Notes under the pieces: generated by a model | Seen by the model: the letters and a program-made list of their open reading frames with translations, nothing else | Databases searched by the model: none | What the model was told of the DNA's origin: nothing | Position numbers and translations under genes: made by a program | Shown: piece by piece, positions 34,824 through 46,745 of the stretch | Numbering within the stretch: the stretch's first letter is position 1 | How the letters are laid out: the number at the start of each line of letters is the position of its first letter | NCBI GenBank assembly: GCA_030765065.1 | Contig: CM060978.1 | Location: 56,634,421-56,698,420, forward strand | Direction of reading: 5' to 3' | Source: Deroplatys truncata | Lineage: Eukaryota > Arthropoda > Insecta > Mantodea > Mantidae | Length of the DNA stretch: 64,000 nucleotides

Positions 34824-35557
34824 AATCTATTTGGTGAAGTTTTCAAGTGAAGTGTCCAGATTTAAACCTCAAAGAGCAATTTTGGTGACAATAGCCCCGA
34901 AACGTAAACTGAAGAAGAGAAATTGCTTTTAACTAATAATTTAGCTGCTACTTTATCTTATTGTTTAAACTGTGTATGTAACCTTTATTAAAGGATAACA
35001 TTTATTAGTGAATATAATGTCTATCTTTTCAGAATTTTCAATAGTGTTCACAGGTTTGTCTCTTTAAGTTTGTCATCAACTGCGGTATTTTTAAAAACAG
35101 TTTTTAGGACCCTCAGTACACGCCCTTCCTTGGCATCTCTTACAGTAAAACCTCACTAAGGTAGGTAGACTTGGAAAATACAAACTGCTCAATTATGTAC
35201 TTAATGAAACAACACTATATCGTTTAAATTGACATAATTTAAATAAAGAGAGAACAATGAAAGTTGTTATATCAATATGTTCACAAATGATAAGCAAATA
35301 TTCATGCATTTAATTTGTTTGAAATCAATAGAAATTCAAGAGTAGGTTATTTATAATCCATTAGAGACGTAGATCCGTATTGCTGGATGAAAGGAAAAAT
35401 GACGATCTGATGAAAGAATCTGGGTAACACTGGACTGAACATTACTTTTCTTTAGGTCATGCCTAAAAAGTAAGTGTATACCTGAACATGCTAGTTATTT
35501 TAGAACGGTTATTTACAATTTAGTATTTCTTGTAATCGGAAAGGTCTGAAATGTTAC
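34349..35557. other. No recognised gene; contains an ATT microsatellite
   Basis: (TTA)n at 34784-34822. The rest is AT-rich with no repeat landmark or supported frame. Confidence 0.4.
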
Positions 35558-36259
35558 TAAAATTCTGATGTGTTACATTCCCATGTCTTTCAATACCCCA
35601 TATCGCTTATTGGTGGTATACAAATTATTCTAATAGTTTATTTTTATATCTAATTCATTTTAATCTGGATAAACCTTTGCGTAAATATCTAAATTACACA
35701 ATTCGTAGTAGAATAGAAATAGCGATAGTCAAATGTTTTAGGACTGGACGCTGTGTGCTGGACTTAAGATTTCATACTGTTTCAATGACATTGCGAGAAA
35801 CAACTGAAAATTGAGATTATTAAAGAATGGCTAAGTATTGAACAGTGTGAACAACCACTAATAAGAATGTCTTGGAAATGGCTGATGCCACGAAATTATT
35901 TCAAATAAATTGTGTGTTATAAAGAGATTTACATGTTTTGTGTAGTATGTTTCATTTATGCTTAACGTTTACCAGTTATACAAGGTTATACAAAACGTCT
36001 TCTGAATGAAGAGCACCGCACAAGCTATTCAAGATATACATTTTAATTGTAATATAAATATCTTAAGTATATGGTATTTTAATCAAATCGTTCGAGCCAT
36101 ATTTTAGAAAATAAAAAATTATCGAAAAATGTTCCGCGTAAAGGTAGTTTGTATTGGGAGATTTTACTGAAAATCTTCATGTCACATCTTTGGAAGGTAC
36201 TAAACTTAAATACAAGTTTGGTATATATCCGAATTTTCATTTTGGAGTTTCGCTGCTCA

Positions 36260-36306
<47 letters not shown>

Positions 36307-36436
36307 GGACCTTTTTTATAAACATGGATGCAGGGTGCCTCAAAACATGTATTTCCGGTGAAATCTCCGTATCAAAAATTTGAGTTGAATGCATTGCCTT
36401 CTCTACTTACTATGTACGTGGTAGAGAAAGTAAAAA
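35558..36436 (+). mobile_element. Family A repeat, second subfamily, full-length
   Basis: TCTGATGTGTTACATTCCCA to TACTATGTACGTGGTAGAGA. A pure (CA)n of about 46 bp lies at 36260-36305. It is the best complete example of the second subfamily (ACTGGACGCTGTGTGCTGG, GAACAGTGTGAACAACC). Confidence 0.78.
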
Positions 36437-36715
36437 AAAAATCTGATGTGTTACACTCACATGACTTTCTCTACTCTTGTACAAAATACTTTTACAAACG
36501 CTTATTCTCCATCTACTTCATGTTAATCCAGATAAACATTTGCAGACTCTATCTTATTGCTAATTTTCTTGTAGATGTAAGGAGAAAATAGATTTACAAG
36601 GGCACTATAGAAAAACAGTAGCCTTTAAGCAGATACATATCTCTTAATAGCTGGTTGCTAGGTGCAGCACCATTCCCTTTGCCACAGATTATAACTCTTT
36701 GCGTATCCAAGACAA
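36437..36715 (+). repeat. Family A 5' fragment, third subfamily
   Basis: TCTGATGTGTTACACTCACA, then AGGGCACTATAGAAAAACAG and GGTGCAGCACCATTCCCTTT. The same variant appears inverted near 11340-11480 and 49230-49380. Confidence 0.6.
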
Positions 36716-37601
36716 AAAATCTGATGTGTTACACTCACATGACTTTCTCTACTCTTGTACAAACTATTTTTACAAACGTTTATTCTCCATATGCTTCATG
36801 TTAATCGAGATGTCAATCTTATTGCAAATTTTCTTGTAGATGCAAGGGGAACATGGTAGGTTATAAGCGATAGTCAAATCTTTTAAGCGCTGGTTGCTAT
36901 GTGGCGCATTCTATTCTGTTTGCATATCCAGGACATAAAAATTGAATAACGAATTTGAGAAAAAGTATAAGTATTGGAAAATTTAAGGGAATAACAAGCA
37001 ATATCTCGAAAACGGTTCACTCAACAAAAGAAATGTATATGACATAAGTAGTGTATTTTAACGCGATCTACATTTTGTGTGTAGTAAAATTTTGTCTATC
37101 TCTTATGGTTTACCAGTTATGCAAAAGTCGTTCACAATGAAGAATACTTTTGGAGACATTCCCAGAACATTCGAGATATACATTTCATTTCTCATGACAT
37201 TATCTTAAACATATGATATTTTCATCAAAATCGTTAGAGCCATTTTTGAGAAAATTAAAATTTTCGAAAAATTTTCCATGTAAAGGGTAGTCTGGGGTGG
37301 GGGGATTTTCTTGAAAACCTTCGTGTCGCATCTCTGGAAGATACTGAACCTAAATACCAAGTTTGGTGCTTATCCGACTGTTCGTTGTTGAGTTATGCTG
37401 TTCACAGACACACACACAGACACACACACACACACAGACACACACACACACACAGACACACACACGGACATGTTTCCAAAAATGCTTTTTTTGGATTCAG
37501 GAGGTCTCAAAACATGTATTTCCGGTGAAATCTCGGTATCGAATTTTTGGGTGGAATGCAATACTTCCCCTACTTACTATACGTAGTAGAGAAAGTAAAA
37601 A
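36716..37601 (+). mobile_element. Family A reference copy and first unit of a tandem array
   Basis: Complete: 5' TCTGATGTGTTACACTC with hairpin arms ATGTG/CACAT; subterminal ACTTTCTCTACT; 3' TACTATACGTAGTAGAGAAA with hairpin arms TACTA/TAGTA and terminal AGTAGAGAAAGT, the inverse of the subterminal motif. A compound CA microsatellite lies at 37403-37464, just before CGGACATGTTTCC. There is no open frame of its own. The structure resembles Helentron-derived DINE-1-type elements; that class is inferred. Confidence 0.75.
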
Positions 37602-38069
37602 TTTAAGGGAATAACAAGCAATATCTCGAAAACGGTTCACTCAACAAAAGAAATGTATATGACATAAGTTGTGTATTTTAATGCGATCTACATTTTGTGT
37701 GTAGTAAAATTTTGTCTATCTCTTATGGTTTACCAGTTATGCAAAAGTCGTTCACAATGAAGAATACTTTTGGAGACATTCCCAGAAAATTTGAGATATA
37801 CATTTCATTTCTCATGACATTATCTTAAACATATGATATTTTCATCAAAATCGTTAGAGCCATTTTTGAGAAAATTAAAATTTTCGAAAAATCTTCCATG
37901 TAAAGGGTAGTCTGGGGTGGGGGGATTTTCTTGAAAACCTTCGTGTCGCATCTCTGGAAGATACTGAACCTAAATACCAAGTTTGGTGCTTATCCGACTG
38001 TTCGTTTTTGAGTTATGCTGTTCACAGACACACACACAGACACACACACACAGACACACACACACACAG

Positions 38070-38101
<32 letters not shown>

Positions 38102-38240
38102 ACACACGGACATGTTTCCAAAAATGCTTTTTTTGGATTCAGGAGGTCTCAAAACATGTATTTCCGGTGAAATTTCGGTATCGAATTTTTGGGTGGAATG
38201 CAATACTTCCCCTACTTACTATACGTAGTAGAGAAAGTAA
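37602..38240 (+). mobile_element. Family A tandem array, second unit, 5'-truncated
   Basis: Begins AATTTAAGGGAATAACAAGC immediately after the first unit's AGAGAAAGTAAA and runs to the 3' end. Nearly identical to 36960-37601. The CA tract is longer (38022-38107). Confidence 0.85.
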
Positions 38241-38668
38241 AAATTTAAGGGAATAACAAGCAATATCTCGAAAATGGTTCACTCAACAAAAAAAATGTAT
38301 ATGACATAAATTGTGTATTTTAACGCGATCTACCTTTTTTGTGCAGTAAAATATTGTCTCTCTCTTATGGTTTACCAGTTATGCAAAAGTCGTTCACAAT
38401 AAAGAATACTTTTGGAGACATTCCCAGGAAATTCAAGATATACATTTTATTTGTCATAAAAATACCTTAAACATATGGTATTTTATTCAAAATCGTTAGA
38501 GCGATTTTTGAGAAAATTAAAATTTTCGAAAAATCTTCCATGTAAAGGGTACTCTGGGGTGGGGGGATTTTCTTGAAAACCTTCGTGTCGCATCCTTGGA
38601 AGATACTGAACCTAAATACCAAGTTTGGTGTTTATCCGACTGTTCGTTTCTGAGTTATGATGTTCACA

Positions 38669-38718
<50 letters not shown>

Positions 38719-38873
38719 GACAGACACACACACACGGACATGTTTCCAAAAATGCCTTTTTTGGATTCAGGGGGAATCAAAACATATATTTCCGTTGAAA
38801 TCTGGGTATTGAATTTTTGGGTGGAATACAATGCTTCCCCTGCTTACTATACGTAGTAGAGAAAGTAAAAATC
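38241..38873 (+). mobile_element. Family A tandem array, third unit, 5'-truncated
   Basis: Same entry point as unit 2, with more substitutions relative to units 1 and 2. CA/GACA tract at 38664-38734. Confidence 0.85.
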
Positions 38874-39053
38874 AAGGCTCTATATGATTATACCAAAGGG
38901 TATTCAAGATTGGAGAAATTGAAGACCCTACGGACTCTTCATTTATATCCATGTATAGCAAACTTGAAATGTTTACCTCAAGTTAATTACGCACAGGGTG
39001 TTCATTTGCGAGAGTCTACTGCATGAAATTCTGAGAGCAATACAGGGCGGAAA

Positions 39054-39874
39054 AAATCTGCTGTGTTACACTCACATGAGTTTCTCTATTCTTGCACAAA
39101 CTATTTTTACAAACGCTTATTCTCCGTATACTTCATGTTAATCGAGATGTTTATCTTGTTGCTAATTTTCTTGTAGATGCAAGGGTAAATGGTAGGCTTT
39201 AAGCTATAGTCAAATATTTTAAGAGCTGGTTGCTATGTGGAGTATTCCATTCTCTTTGTATTACCAGGACAAAAAAAATAAATAAGGAATGAATTTGAGA
39301 AAAAGTATAAGTATTGGAAGATTTAAGGGAATAACAAGCAATATCTCGAAAATGGTTCACCCCCCAAAAAACATATTTGTGTATTTTAACGCGATCTATA
39401 TTTTTTGTGTAGTAAAACTTTGTCTATCTCTTATGGTTTACCAGTTATGCAAAAGTCGTTCACAATGAAGAATACTTTTGGAGATATTCCCAGAAAATTC
39501 GAGATATACATTTTATTTGTCATGAAAATATCTTAAACATATGATATTTTAATCAAAATCGTTAGAGCCATTTTTGAGAAAATTAAAATTTTCGAAAAAT
39601 GTTCCATGTAAAGGATAATCTGGGGGGAGGATTTTCTTGAAAACCTTCCTGTCGCATCTCTGGAAGATACTGAACCTAAATACCAAATTTGGTGTTTATG
39701 CGACTGTTCGTTTCTGAGTTATGCTGTTCACAGACACACACGCACGTGTATCCTAAAATGCTTTTTTTGGATTCAGAGGGCCTCAAAACATGTATTTCCG
39801 GTGAAATCTAGGTATAAAATTTTGGGTGGAACACAATACTTCTCCTACTTACTATACGTAGTAGAGAAAGTAAA
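39054..39874 (+). mobile_element. Family A repeat, full-length
   Basis: TCTGCTGTGTTACACTCACA to TACTATACGTAGTAGAGAAA. The microsatellite is short (CACACACGCACG). Confidence 0.75.
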
Positions 39875-40442
39875 AATCAAACAGTTATTCCTATTTAAGA
39901 AAATGCATAGGTATATGGAAAATTCAAACAAATAAATAGCAATATATCGGAAATTGTTTATTGGGCAAAAATCGTATGTAATAAATTGTGGGTTTCAACG
40001 AGATCTACATTTTTTGTGTAGTAAAATTTTGTCTATCTCTTACGATTTAGCCAAACTATTTAGAATGAAGAGAATTTTTGGGGACATTTCTATCTTAAAT
40101 ATATATTCTAATGAATATCGTTAGAGCCATTTCTGAGAAAATCGACATTTTCGAAAAGTGTTTCATGTATAGTTTAATCTGGGGTAGAGGAATTTTCTTG
40201 AAAATCTTCGTGTCGGATCTTTGAAGGATACTGAACCTAAATGCCAGGTTTGGTATTTATCCGACTTTTGGTTTTGAGTTATGCTGTTCACAAACACATA
40301 TACACGGACCTTTTTCTAAAAATGCTTTTTTTAGGATGCAGGGAGCCTCAAAACGTGTATTTCCGGTGAAATCTCAGTATTGAATTTTTGGGTGGAATGC
40401 AGTACTTCCGCAATTTAATATACAGTAGAGAAAGTAAAAAGG
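39875..40442 (+). mobile_element. Family A repeat, 5'-truncated, joined to the previous copy
   Basis: Starts after GTAAAAATCAAACAG with TAAGAAAATGCATAGGTATA and ends TATACAGTAGAGAAAGTAAA. It belongs to a diverged subfamily. Confidence 0.6.
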
Positions 40443-41114
40443 CTGTGATAAGATCTGAAGTAATTGGAAAAATCTTCTGTTCGTAACTGTACAAACACCC
40501 TGTGATGCATTAAGAAGTGCTTAAAAAGTTATAGCATGCCCCCTTCTATTTGAAAACGATGTACTTACTGAACTGCATCGCTTTGTCTCGGCACCGCATC
40601 ATAAATACATAAAACATGAGCACACAAAATTACTTACATCGTTATGTTTGCAAGCTTAGTCTGAATAACGATGCAAATGCAAAGTCATAACAGGGAGGAG
40701 AGTACAACGTATTCAATTCCTTATTTGTTTTCGAAATTGACTTTTTAATTTGTTTCTGCTGTTTTCTGACTAAGTTGTTTTCAAACGAGGGATTCTTCAA
40801 TAAAAAATTTACAGTCCACAAAGAAGTCTATAATTCCAATAGTTTTAGAATTTCATTACAAAAAATTAACTACTGTCCTCTGATGTAGGATTTAGCATAT
40901 CTGTTTAACATACCAGGTGGCCCACACAAGCCGTCCTTCGTTAAGTTAGTTTATATCGGTTAGCGCGGATGCCAAAAGTTTTGCCTAAACAGAACTGTAA
41001 AGGGTACCAGAGTTTGAAAACGAACACTATAACTATTACCGATCTCAGAGCTCATTCGATAGAGAAACGACTGCTATATGAGGTATTCTGCATTCCAGAA
41101 ACTTATCTTTAAAC
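40443..41114. other. No recognised feature
   Basis: No open frame or repeat landmark of note. Confidence 0.4.
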
Positions 41115-41897
41115 AAACAAATCTCATGTGTTACACTCACATGAATTTCTCTACTCTTTTACAAACTATTTTTACAAACGCTTATCGCCATATGCTTCAT
41201 TTTAATCGAGATGTTAATCTTATCGCTAATTTTCTTGTAGATGCAAGGGGAATTGGTAGGCTTTAAGGTGTAGTCAAATATTTTAAGAGCTTAATAACGA
41301 ATTCCCATTTGAGAAAATGTATAAGTATTGGAACATTTAAGGGAATAACAAGCAATATCTCGAAAATGGTTCACTTAACAAAAAAAATGTATATGACATA
41401 AATTGTGTATTCTAACGCGATCTATATTTTTTTCTGTAGTAGAATTTTGTCTATCTCTTATGGTTTACCAGCTATGCAAAAGTCGTTCACAATGAAGAAT
41501 ACTTTTGGAGACATTCCTAGAAAATTCGAGATAAACATTTCATTTATCATGAAAATATCTAAAACATATGATATTTTAATCAAAATGGTTACAGTAATTT
41601 TTGAGAAAATTAAAATTTTTGAAAAATGTTCCATGTAAAGGGTAATCTGAGGTGGGGGGATTTCCTTGAAAACCTTCGTGTTGCATCTCTGGAAGATACT
41701 GAACCTAAGTACCAAGTTTGGTGTTTATCCGACTGTTCGTTTCTGAGTTATGCTGCTCACAGACACACACGGACATGTTTCCAAAAATGCTTTTTTTTGG
41801 GTTCAGGGAGCCTCAAAACATATGTTTTCGGTGAAATCTCGGTATCGAATTTTTGGGTGGAATCCAATACTTCTCTACGTAGTAGAGAAAGTAAAAA
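41115..41897 (+). mobile_element. Family A repeat, near full-length
   Basis: TCTCATGTGTTACACTCACA to CTACGTAGTAGAGAAAGTAA. It lacks about 60 bp around the CTATGTGGAGC block and part of the 3' hairpin (TACTTCTCTACGTAG). Confidence 0.72.
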
Positions 41898-42291
41898 TTT
41901 CACGATGTGCCCAGAGCTTGGTGTTTGAATGTGAGAGTACATATACGTATGTGTAACACCATATGAGGTGTTCATCGGCTATTTAATAAGTAATTTGCTC
42001 ATTAATAAGAATTCAGGATTGCCGCTTGACGCAAACCTGAGCACACGTGTTAAGTCATTTAGTTCAATGAAGTTTTGTCTACAATCGGTACTATATGATA
42101 CCAATTGGCGCTGCAAGATTAAACAAAATTTTATTTTCATTTTATTTATGCACTTTAAAGATACGTTAGAATTAAATTATATTATATTGTTGCATTATTC
42201 ATAATAAGCATGTGTATAAATATGCCCACCTTGATAGACGATTGATTTAAGGTTCTCTTAGGCCGGTATTCTACATGGAATGATCCATCAT
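41898..42291. other. No recognised feature
   Basis: A 78-codon frame at 41968-42204 is unsupported. Confidence 0.35.
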
Positions 42292-43108
42292 TTTTACTTT
42301 CTCTACTACGTATAGTAAGTAGCGGGAGTATTGTATTCCACCCAAAAAATTTATACCGAGATTTCACCGTAAATATATGTTTTGAGACCATTTGAATCCA
42401 AAAAAGAAGCATTGTGTGTCTGTGAACAGCATAACTCAGAAACGAACAGTCGGATAAACACCAAACTTGATATTTAGGTTCAGTATCTTCCAGAGATGCG
42501 ACACGAAGGTTTTCAATAAAATCCCCCAACGCAGATTACCATTTACATGAAACATTTTTCGAAAATTTTAATTTTCTCAAAACTGGCTCAACAGATATTG
42601 ATTAAAATATCATTCGTTTAAGATTTTTTATGACAGATGAAATGTATATCTCGAATTTTGTGGGAATGACTCCACAAGTGTTCTTCATTGTGAACGACTT
42701 TTGCATAACTGGTAAACCATAAGAGATAGACAAAATTTTACTACAGAAAATGTACATCTCGTAAAAATACGCAACTTGAGTGAATCATTTTCGAGATATT
42801 GCTTGTTATTCCCTTAAATTTTTCAATACTTATACTTTTTCTCAAATGGTAATTCGTTATTCATTTTTTTGGTCCTGATATTGCAAAGAGAATGGAATAC
42901 TGCACATAGCAACCAGTCTTAAAATACTTAACTATCGCTTAAAGCCTACAAATTTCGCTTGCATCTACATGCAAATTAGCAATAAGATTAACATCTCGAT
43001 ATCTTGTTTAACATGAAGAATATGGAGAATAAGCGTTTTTAAAAACGGTTTGTACAAGAGTAGAGAAGGTCATGTGAGTGTAACACATCAGATTTTTTAA
43101 TATTATTT
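42292..43108 (-). mobile_element. Family A repeat, full-length, without microsatellite
   Basis: TACTTTCTCTACTACGTATA to AGAGAAGGTCATGTGAGTGT and ACACATCAGATTTTTT. The slot has collapsed to GAAGCATTGTGTGTCTG. Confidence 0.75.
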
Positions 43109-43527
43109 TTGTACTCAAAAGAAAAAAGTGACGCGTTTGAAAATGTTAGGAACACATCCTTCGAGCCTCAGCTGCATTTTGGTACTTCTCCGCACAGATC
43201 GTAACCATATCTGTGTGTTCATTATTGATGAACGTTACCTTTTTATCTGAATGACTTAGCTCGAGCTGCAAGCCTACCGGCGCTTATCAGCACAAAACTA
43301 CCGCGTAAACACCTGCTGACAGCATCAGTACCTCGGTGACGTTTGTACCTGTACTGCCCCTTTGAACAGCAGTGTCGCGGCATCTTCTTTTGCACACGTG
43401 TATCGGGTAAACAAAACTGTGAAGGTCGACTTGTTTGGGCTACCTGGTATAAACCAGCGCACCGCTCAACTGAGTATCAAATAGAGCGTTGTTCGGTTCA
43501 TATTTGAAGTATTGAATTGAGACAAAA
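43109..43527. other. No recognised feature
   Basis: GC-richer than its surroundings (43140-43500), with no identifiable frame. Confidence 0.35.
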
Positions 43528-43660
43528 AATGTCATGTGCTACATTCACATGACTTTCTATACCCACTGTTCTACAAACTATTCTTAATGCAGCTTATTCT
43601 TCTACCTGCTTAATTTTCATCGAAATAAATATTCGCAGAAATGTTTTTTTTACATATTTA
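43528..43660 (+). repeat. Family A 5'-end fragment
   Basis: ATGTCATGTGCTACATTCAC and GACTTTCTATACCCACTG. It ends near the microsatellite of the following inverted copy. Confidence 0.5.
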
Positions 43661-43674
43661 GTTTATTTGGTGGA

Positions 43675-43676
<2 letters not shown>

Positions 43677-43736
<60 letters not shown>

Positions 43737-44417
43737 CTGTGCCTGTGAACAGCAAAACTATAAAATGTAAAAGTTTTTATTTAAGTTCAGTACCTTCCAA
43801 ATATGACACAAAAGGTTTTTAACAAAATTCCCCACCCTAGACTACCCTTTATATGAAAGACTTTTCGAAAGTTTTGATTTTCTAAACAAATGGCTGTAAG
43901 GACATGGTAAAAATACTATACCTTAAAGATATTCACATGTCTTGAATTTTCTGGGCATAGGCTGTGATGTCCATTTCATTTGGAAGAAGTTTTGTATAAT
44001 GTAGTATAACTGGTAAACCATAAGCGATAGACGAAAATGTACTGCACCAAAATGTAGATCTGTTAAAACACACAGTTTATTCCAAACAAGTTTTTGTGTG
44101 GCATAAGCCATTTCTGAAATATCTGTTTATGAAGTTTTGCTCATTCTCTTAATTTCTATCAAAATTCAGTTATTTCTCGCGATTGCATGGAAACATTATG
44201 GAATTTTAAGGCCAGCGTATAACGCCCAGTTCTTAAACAGTTGCCTATCGCTGTTCTCTTTGTATCTGTAACCAAATGTGTAATTTAGCTAGTTTTGCAA
44301 AGGCTTGTATTAAAATGTATTAGACAAAAAAATTAAGCTTTAGTAGGAATAGTTTGTACACCCACTAATAAACAATAGAAGCTAGAGAAAGTCATGTAAA
44401 TAAATCACACCTGAATT
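43677..44417 (-). mobile_element. Family A repeat, second subfamily, starting at a long GT tract
   Basis: (GT)n of about 58 bp at 43677-43734 opens the copy; the 3' end beyond it is missing. It continues through GGCCAGCGTATAACGCCCAG to AGAGAAAGTCATGTAAATAA. Confidence 0.65.
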
Positions 44418-44640
44418 TTTATGTAAAATCCCTTTTCCTCATCCTTGCGGTTTATAAGTTATATAAAATTAATTCATAATTAACAGCACTTCACAGGCGA
44501 TTCCTAAATTAAAATATGCATTTTATTTACTATGCAAATATCTTAAATATACTGGACCTTAATCAATATCGTTAGTCATTTTTGAGGAAATAAAAAGCAA
44601 CGAATACCTTTCCATATAAAGGGTATTTTTTCTTGAAATT
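44418..44640 (+). repeat. Family A fragment, second subfamily
   Basis: TTCATAATTAACAGCACTTC, AATATCTTAAATATACTGG and CATATAAAGGGTA in order. It is the likely target into which the LINE at 44641 inserted. Confidence 0.5.
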
Positions 44641-44900
44641 CTAGACACTCTCTTTCTATATCGTTTTCTTCTAGGTGTAGTATTCTGTACCAATATTTCA
44701 ATGCTCTCTCCATAACCTTACCCTTGCTTGATTCTCGGCCCACCTGTTTGACACTTGATATTGGTAAAACTATTGCTTCTTTACAAAATAACCTATGGAA
44801 TTCATCAACTATTTCCCACCCCTCATCAAATTCCTATGTGTCTGCTTCGTATAGGATTTTCGGCCTCACTACTGTGTTATATAAAATAGCTGGTGGACAA
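44641..44900 (-). pseudogene. LINE, inverted 5' segment (reverse-transcriptase C-terminal region)
   Basis: The minus strand reads NTVVRPKILYEADT, stop, EFDEGWEIVDEFHRLFCKEA, VGRESSKGKVMERALKYWYR and ILHLEENDIERECL. This matches the region after the thumb of insect LINE polyproteins (LLYG.E.W, FCKWVLG, GRE.L..K...RALKYWLRI). The in-frame stop shows it is dead. It lies head-to-head with the next segment of the same element. Confidence 0.75.
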
Positions 44901-45645
44901 GAGTAGAAAACATTATGGAGAAGATAGGAATGGGAGATATTTAGAGAACAGGAGAAATAAATAGCAATGGCTTCTGGATAACAGCAAGAAACAGAGTGCA
45001 GGACATAGAAAGACAGAGATTTGGGGAAGCTTAGAGAATAAAAAGTCACTAGGGTTCTATAGATTATTATAAAGGAAATGGGGAAGAGAAGGGTATGTGG
45101 GCTATTATAATAGAGCAGAAAAAGAAGCGTTTGCATGGATGAGAAAAGGATCAATGTACCTGAGAGGGCTAAGAACCCCCAAAAAAAACAAAAAAAAACG
45201 GAATTTATGAATTATGCGGAGGTAGTGAAAGCACAGAGCATTATTTGACAGAATGTAAAGAATTAGCAGAATGGAGACAAGAAGTATGGGAGGAAAAATA
45301 GGGAAAAATGGATGGAAAAATAGTAGCAATTAAAATGTTAACAAGAAAAGGAGAAAAGCAAAATAAGAATATGGGGGAGTTCTTAAAGAAAGTAAAAGAG
45401 AAATTGATTAGAAAAAAGTAAGAGAAATAAGAAAGGTAGAAAGGCAAACGGAGGTAGGAGAGGATGGGCAATAGGGATTAAGGGTAGCAAGGGATGCTCA
45501 GATGAGCCAGAAGGCCAGGGTGCCAGGCAAAAAGAGCAGCATAGCTGGCAAGGAAATTTGTACATAGGTTAAGTTAGTTTATAAGTGGAATATTGTAAAA
45601 AGAATTGAGTTTAAAAATGTACAAATAAAGTTATCTATCTCTAGC
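44901..45645 (+). pseudogene. LINE, 3' segment with zinc-knuckle end and 3' UTR
   Basis: Plus-strand segments EKIGMGDIWRTGE, NRVQDIERQRFGEA and, after frameshifts, NGIYELCGGSESTEHYLTEC then KELAEWRQEVWEEK: the CxxC...H...C knuckle near the LINE C terminus. It continues the protein from where the inverted 44641-44900 piece stops. AATAAAGTTATCTATCT closes it at about 45640. Confidence 0.75.
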
Positions 45646-45649
45646 CGTA

Positions 45650-45750
45650 TGTAACCGGGAGATTTAGAACGAAAACCCCCAGTGTAATTTACAGTTCGCG
45701 GAGCACGCATACACGTGTTTCACGGCCCCACAATATAGCGAACGCTCTGT
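45650..45750 (+). repeat. Fragment resembling the right end of the 6243-7005 transposon
   Basis: GTAACCGGGAGATTTAGAAC, AAAACCCCCAGTG and TTCGCGGAGCACGCATACAC parallel 6885-6965 (ACGCGGGAGTTACGGAACGG, AAAACCCCGCAGCG, TGTGCGGAGCACACATTCGC). Confidence 0.4.
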
Positions 45751-46387
45751 ATACAGACAACGTTCTGCATAACTTGAATTTGCAATGAGGCGAGACGACT
45801 ATGCAAGATATTGTTTAACACGGGTTTTTATCACCCCGCTGAATCCTACCAGTATTTTGGATGTTCTGTTTTCATATTATTTAACTAATTAAGAATGTCC
45901 ATTGGCTGCAAGGTTATTTGCCATCTGGAACCATTCGTAGACGGTACCTAATTACATTTTTTGTTACAAAAGACAGCATCTTCCTAGTATCTTGTATCTT
46001 CTGAAACTCCATACTTTCAAAAGCAATATAATATATCAAACGCCGTTCCCTTTTCCACTGCAACGCACAGTCAACGATGAAGCATAATATTTCCTCCGGG
46101 TCGCCTTATCGATCTCGGGACCTCGTCTGGAAGAAGAGCCAGCCGACTCTAATTACCAGCAAGGTCTGTCGCACGTAACGAACAGAACTTATGGGCAAAT
46201 TGATTAGCTCTCTTTAACGGCCGGCGGACATGTGAAAAACCGCTAAATGAAGCGGCGGTTGCCGTCCTGAATTGGAAACGATAGACTGCTCCTATGGCGA
46301 CGTAGACGACAACTGCAGTGGCGGATTTCCGTTAGAAGTTCCGCTGCATTAATATTGCTTATTTATAACTGTTCTCCGTGTGTACTA
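45751..46387. other. No recognised feature
   Basis: GC-richer block at 46080-46340 (including GGCCGGCGGAC and AGCGGCGGTTGCCG) without an open frame of note. Confidence 0.35.
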
Positions 46388-46745
46388 TTTTCTCTGCTAC
46401 GTATAGTAAGTAGGGAATGTGTCGCTCTCCACCCAAAATTCCATACCGAGCAGCACAACTCAAAAACAAAAGGTAGGATAAATACCAAACTTGGTATTTG
46501 AGTTTAGTGGGACACGAAGGTTTTCAAGAAAATTCCCCACTCCAGACTACCCTTTACATGGAAACTTTTTCGAAATTTTTGATTTTCTCAAAAATGGCTC
46601 AAACCTTTTGATAAAAATGTCATATGTTTTCATGATAAATGAAATGTATATCTTAAATTTTCTGGGAATGTCCCCAAAAGTCCTCTTCAGCCTAAATGAC
46701 TTTCGCATAACTGATAAACCGTAAGACACAGACAAAAGTTTACTA
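46388..46745 (-). repeat. Family A repeat, 3' half with internal deletion
   Basis: TTTCTCTGCTACGTATAGTA, a jump from CCATACCGAG to CAGCACAACTC (microsatellite region deleted), then on to GATAAACCGTAAGACACAG. Confidence 0.6.

Noticed and set aside
37363-38856. Thr/His-rich proteins from frames across CA repeats
   Set aside because: They are translations of CA microsatellites and family A repeat on both strands.
44834-45565. Series of minus-strand Phe/Leu/Pro-rich frames
   Set aside because: They are antisense to the LINE 3' segment and reflect its purine-rich coding strand.
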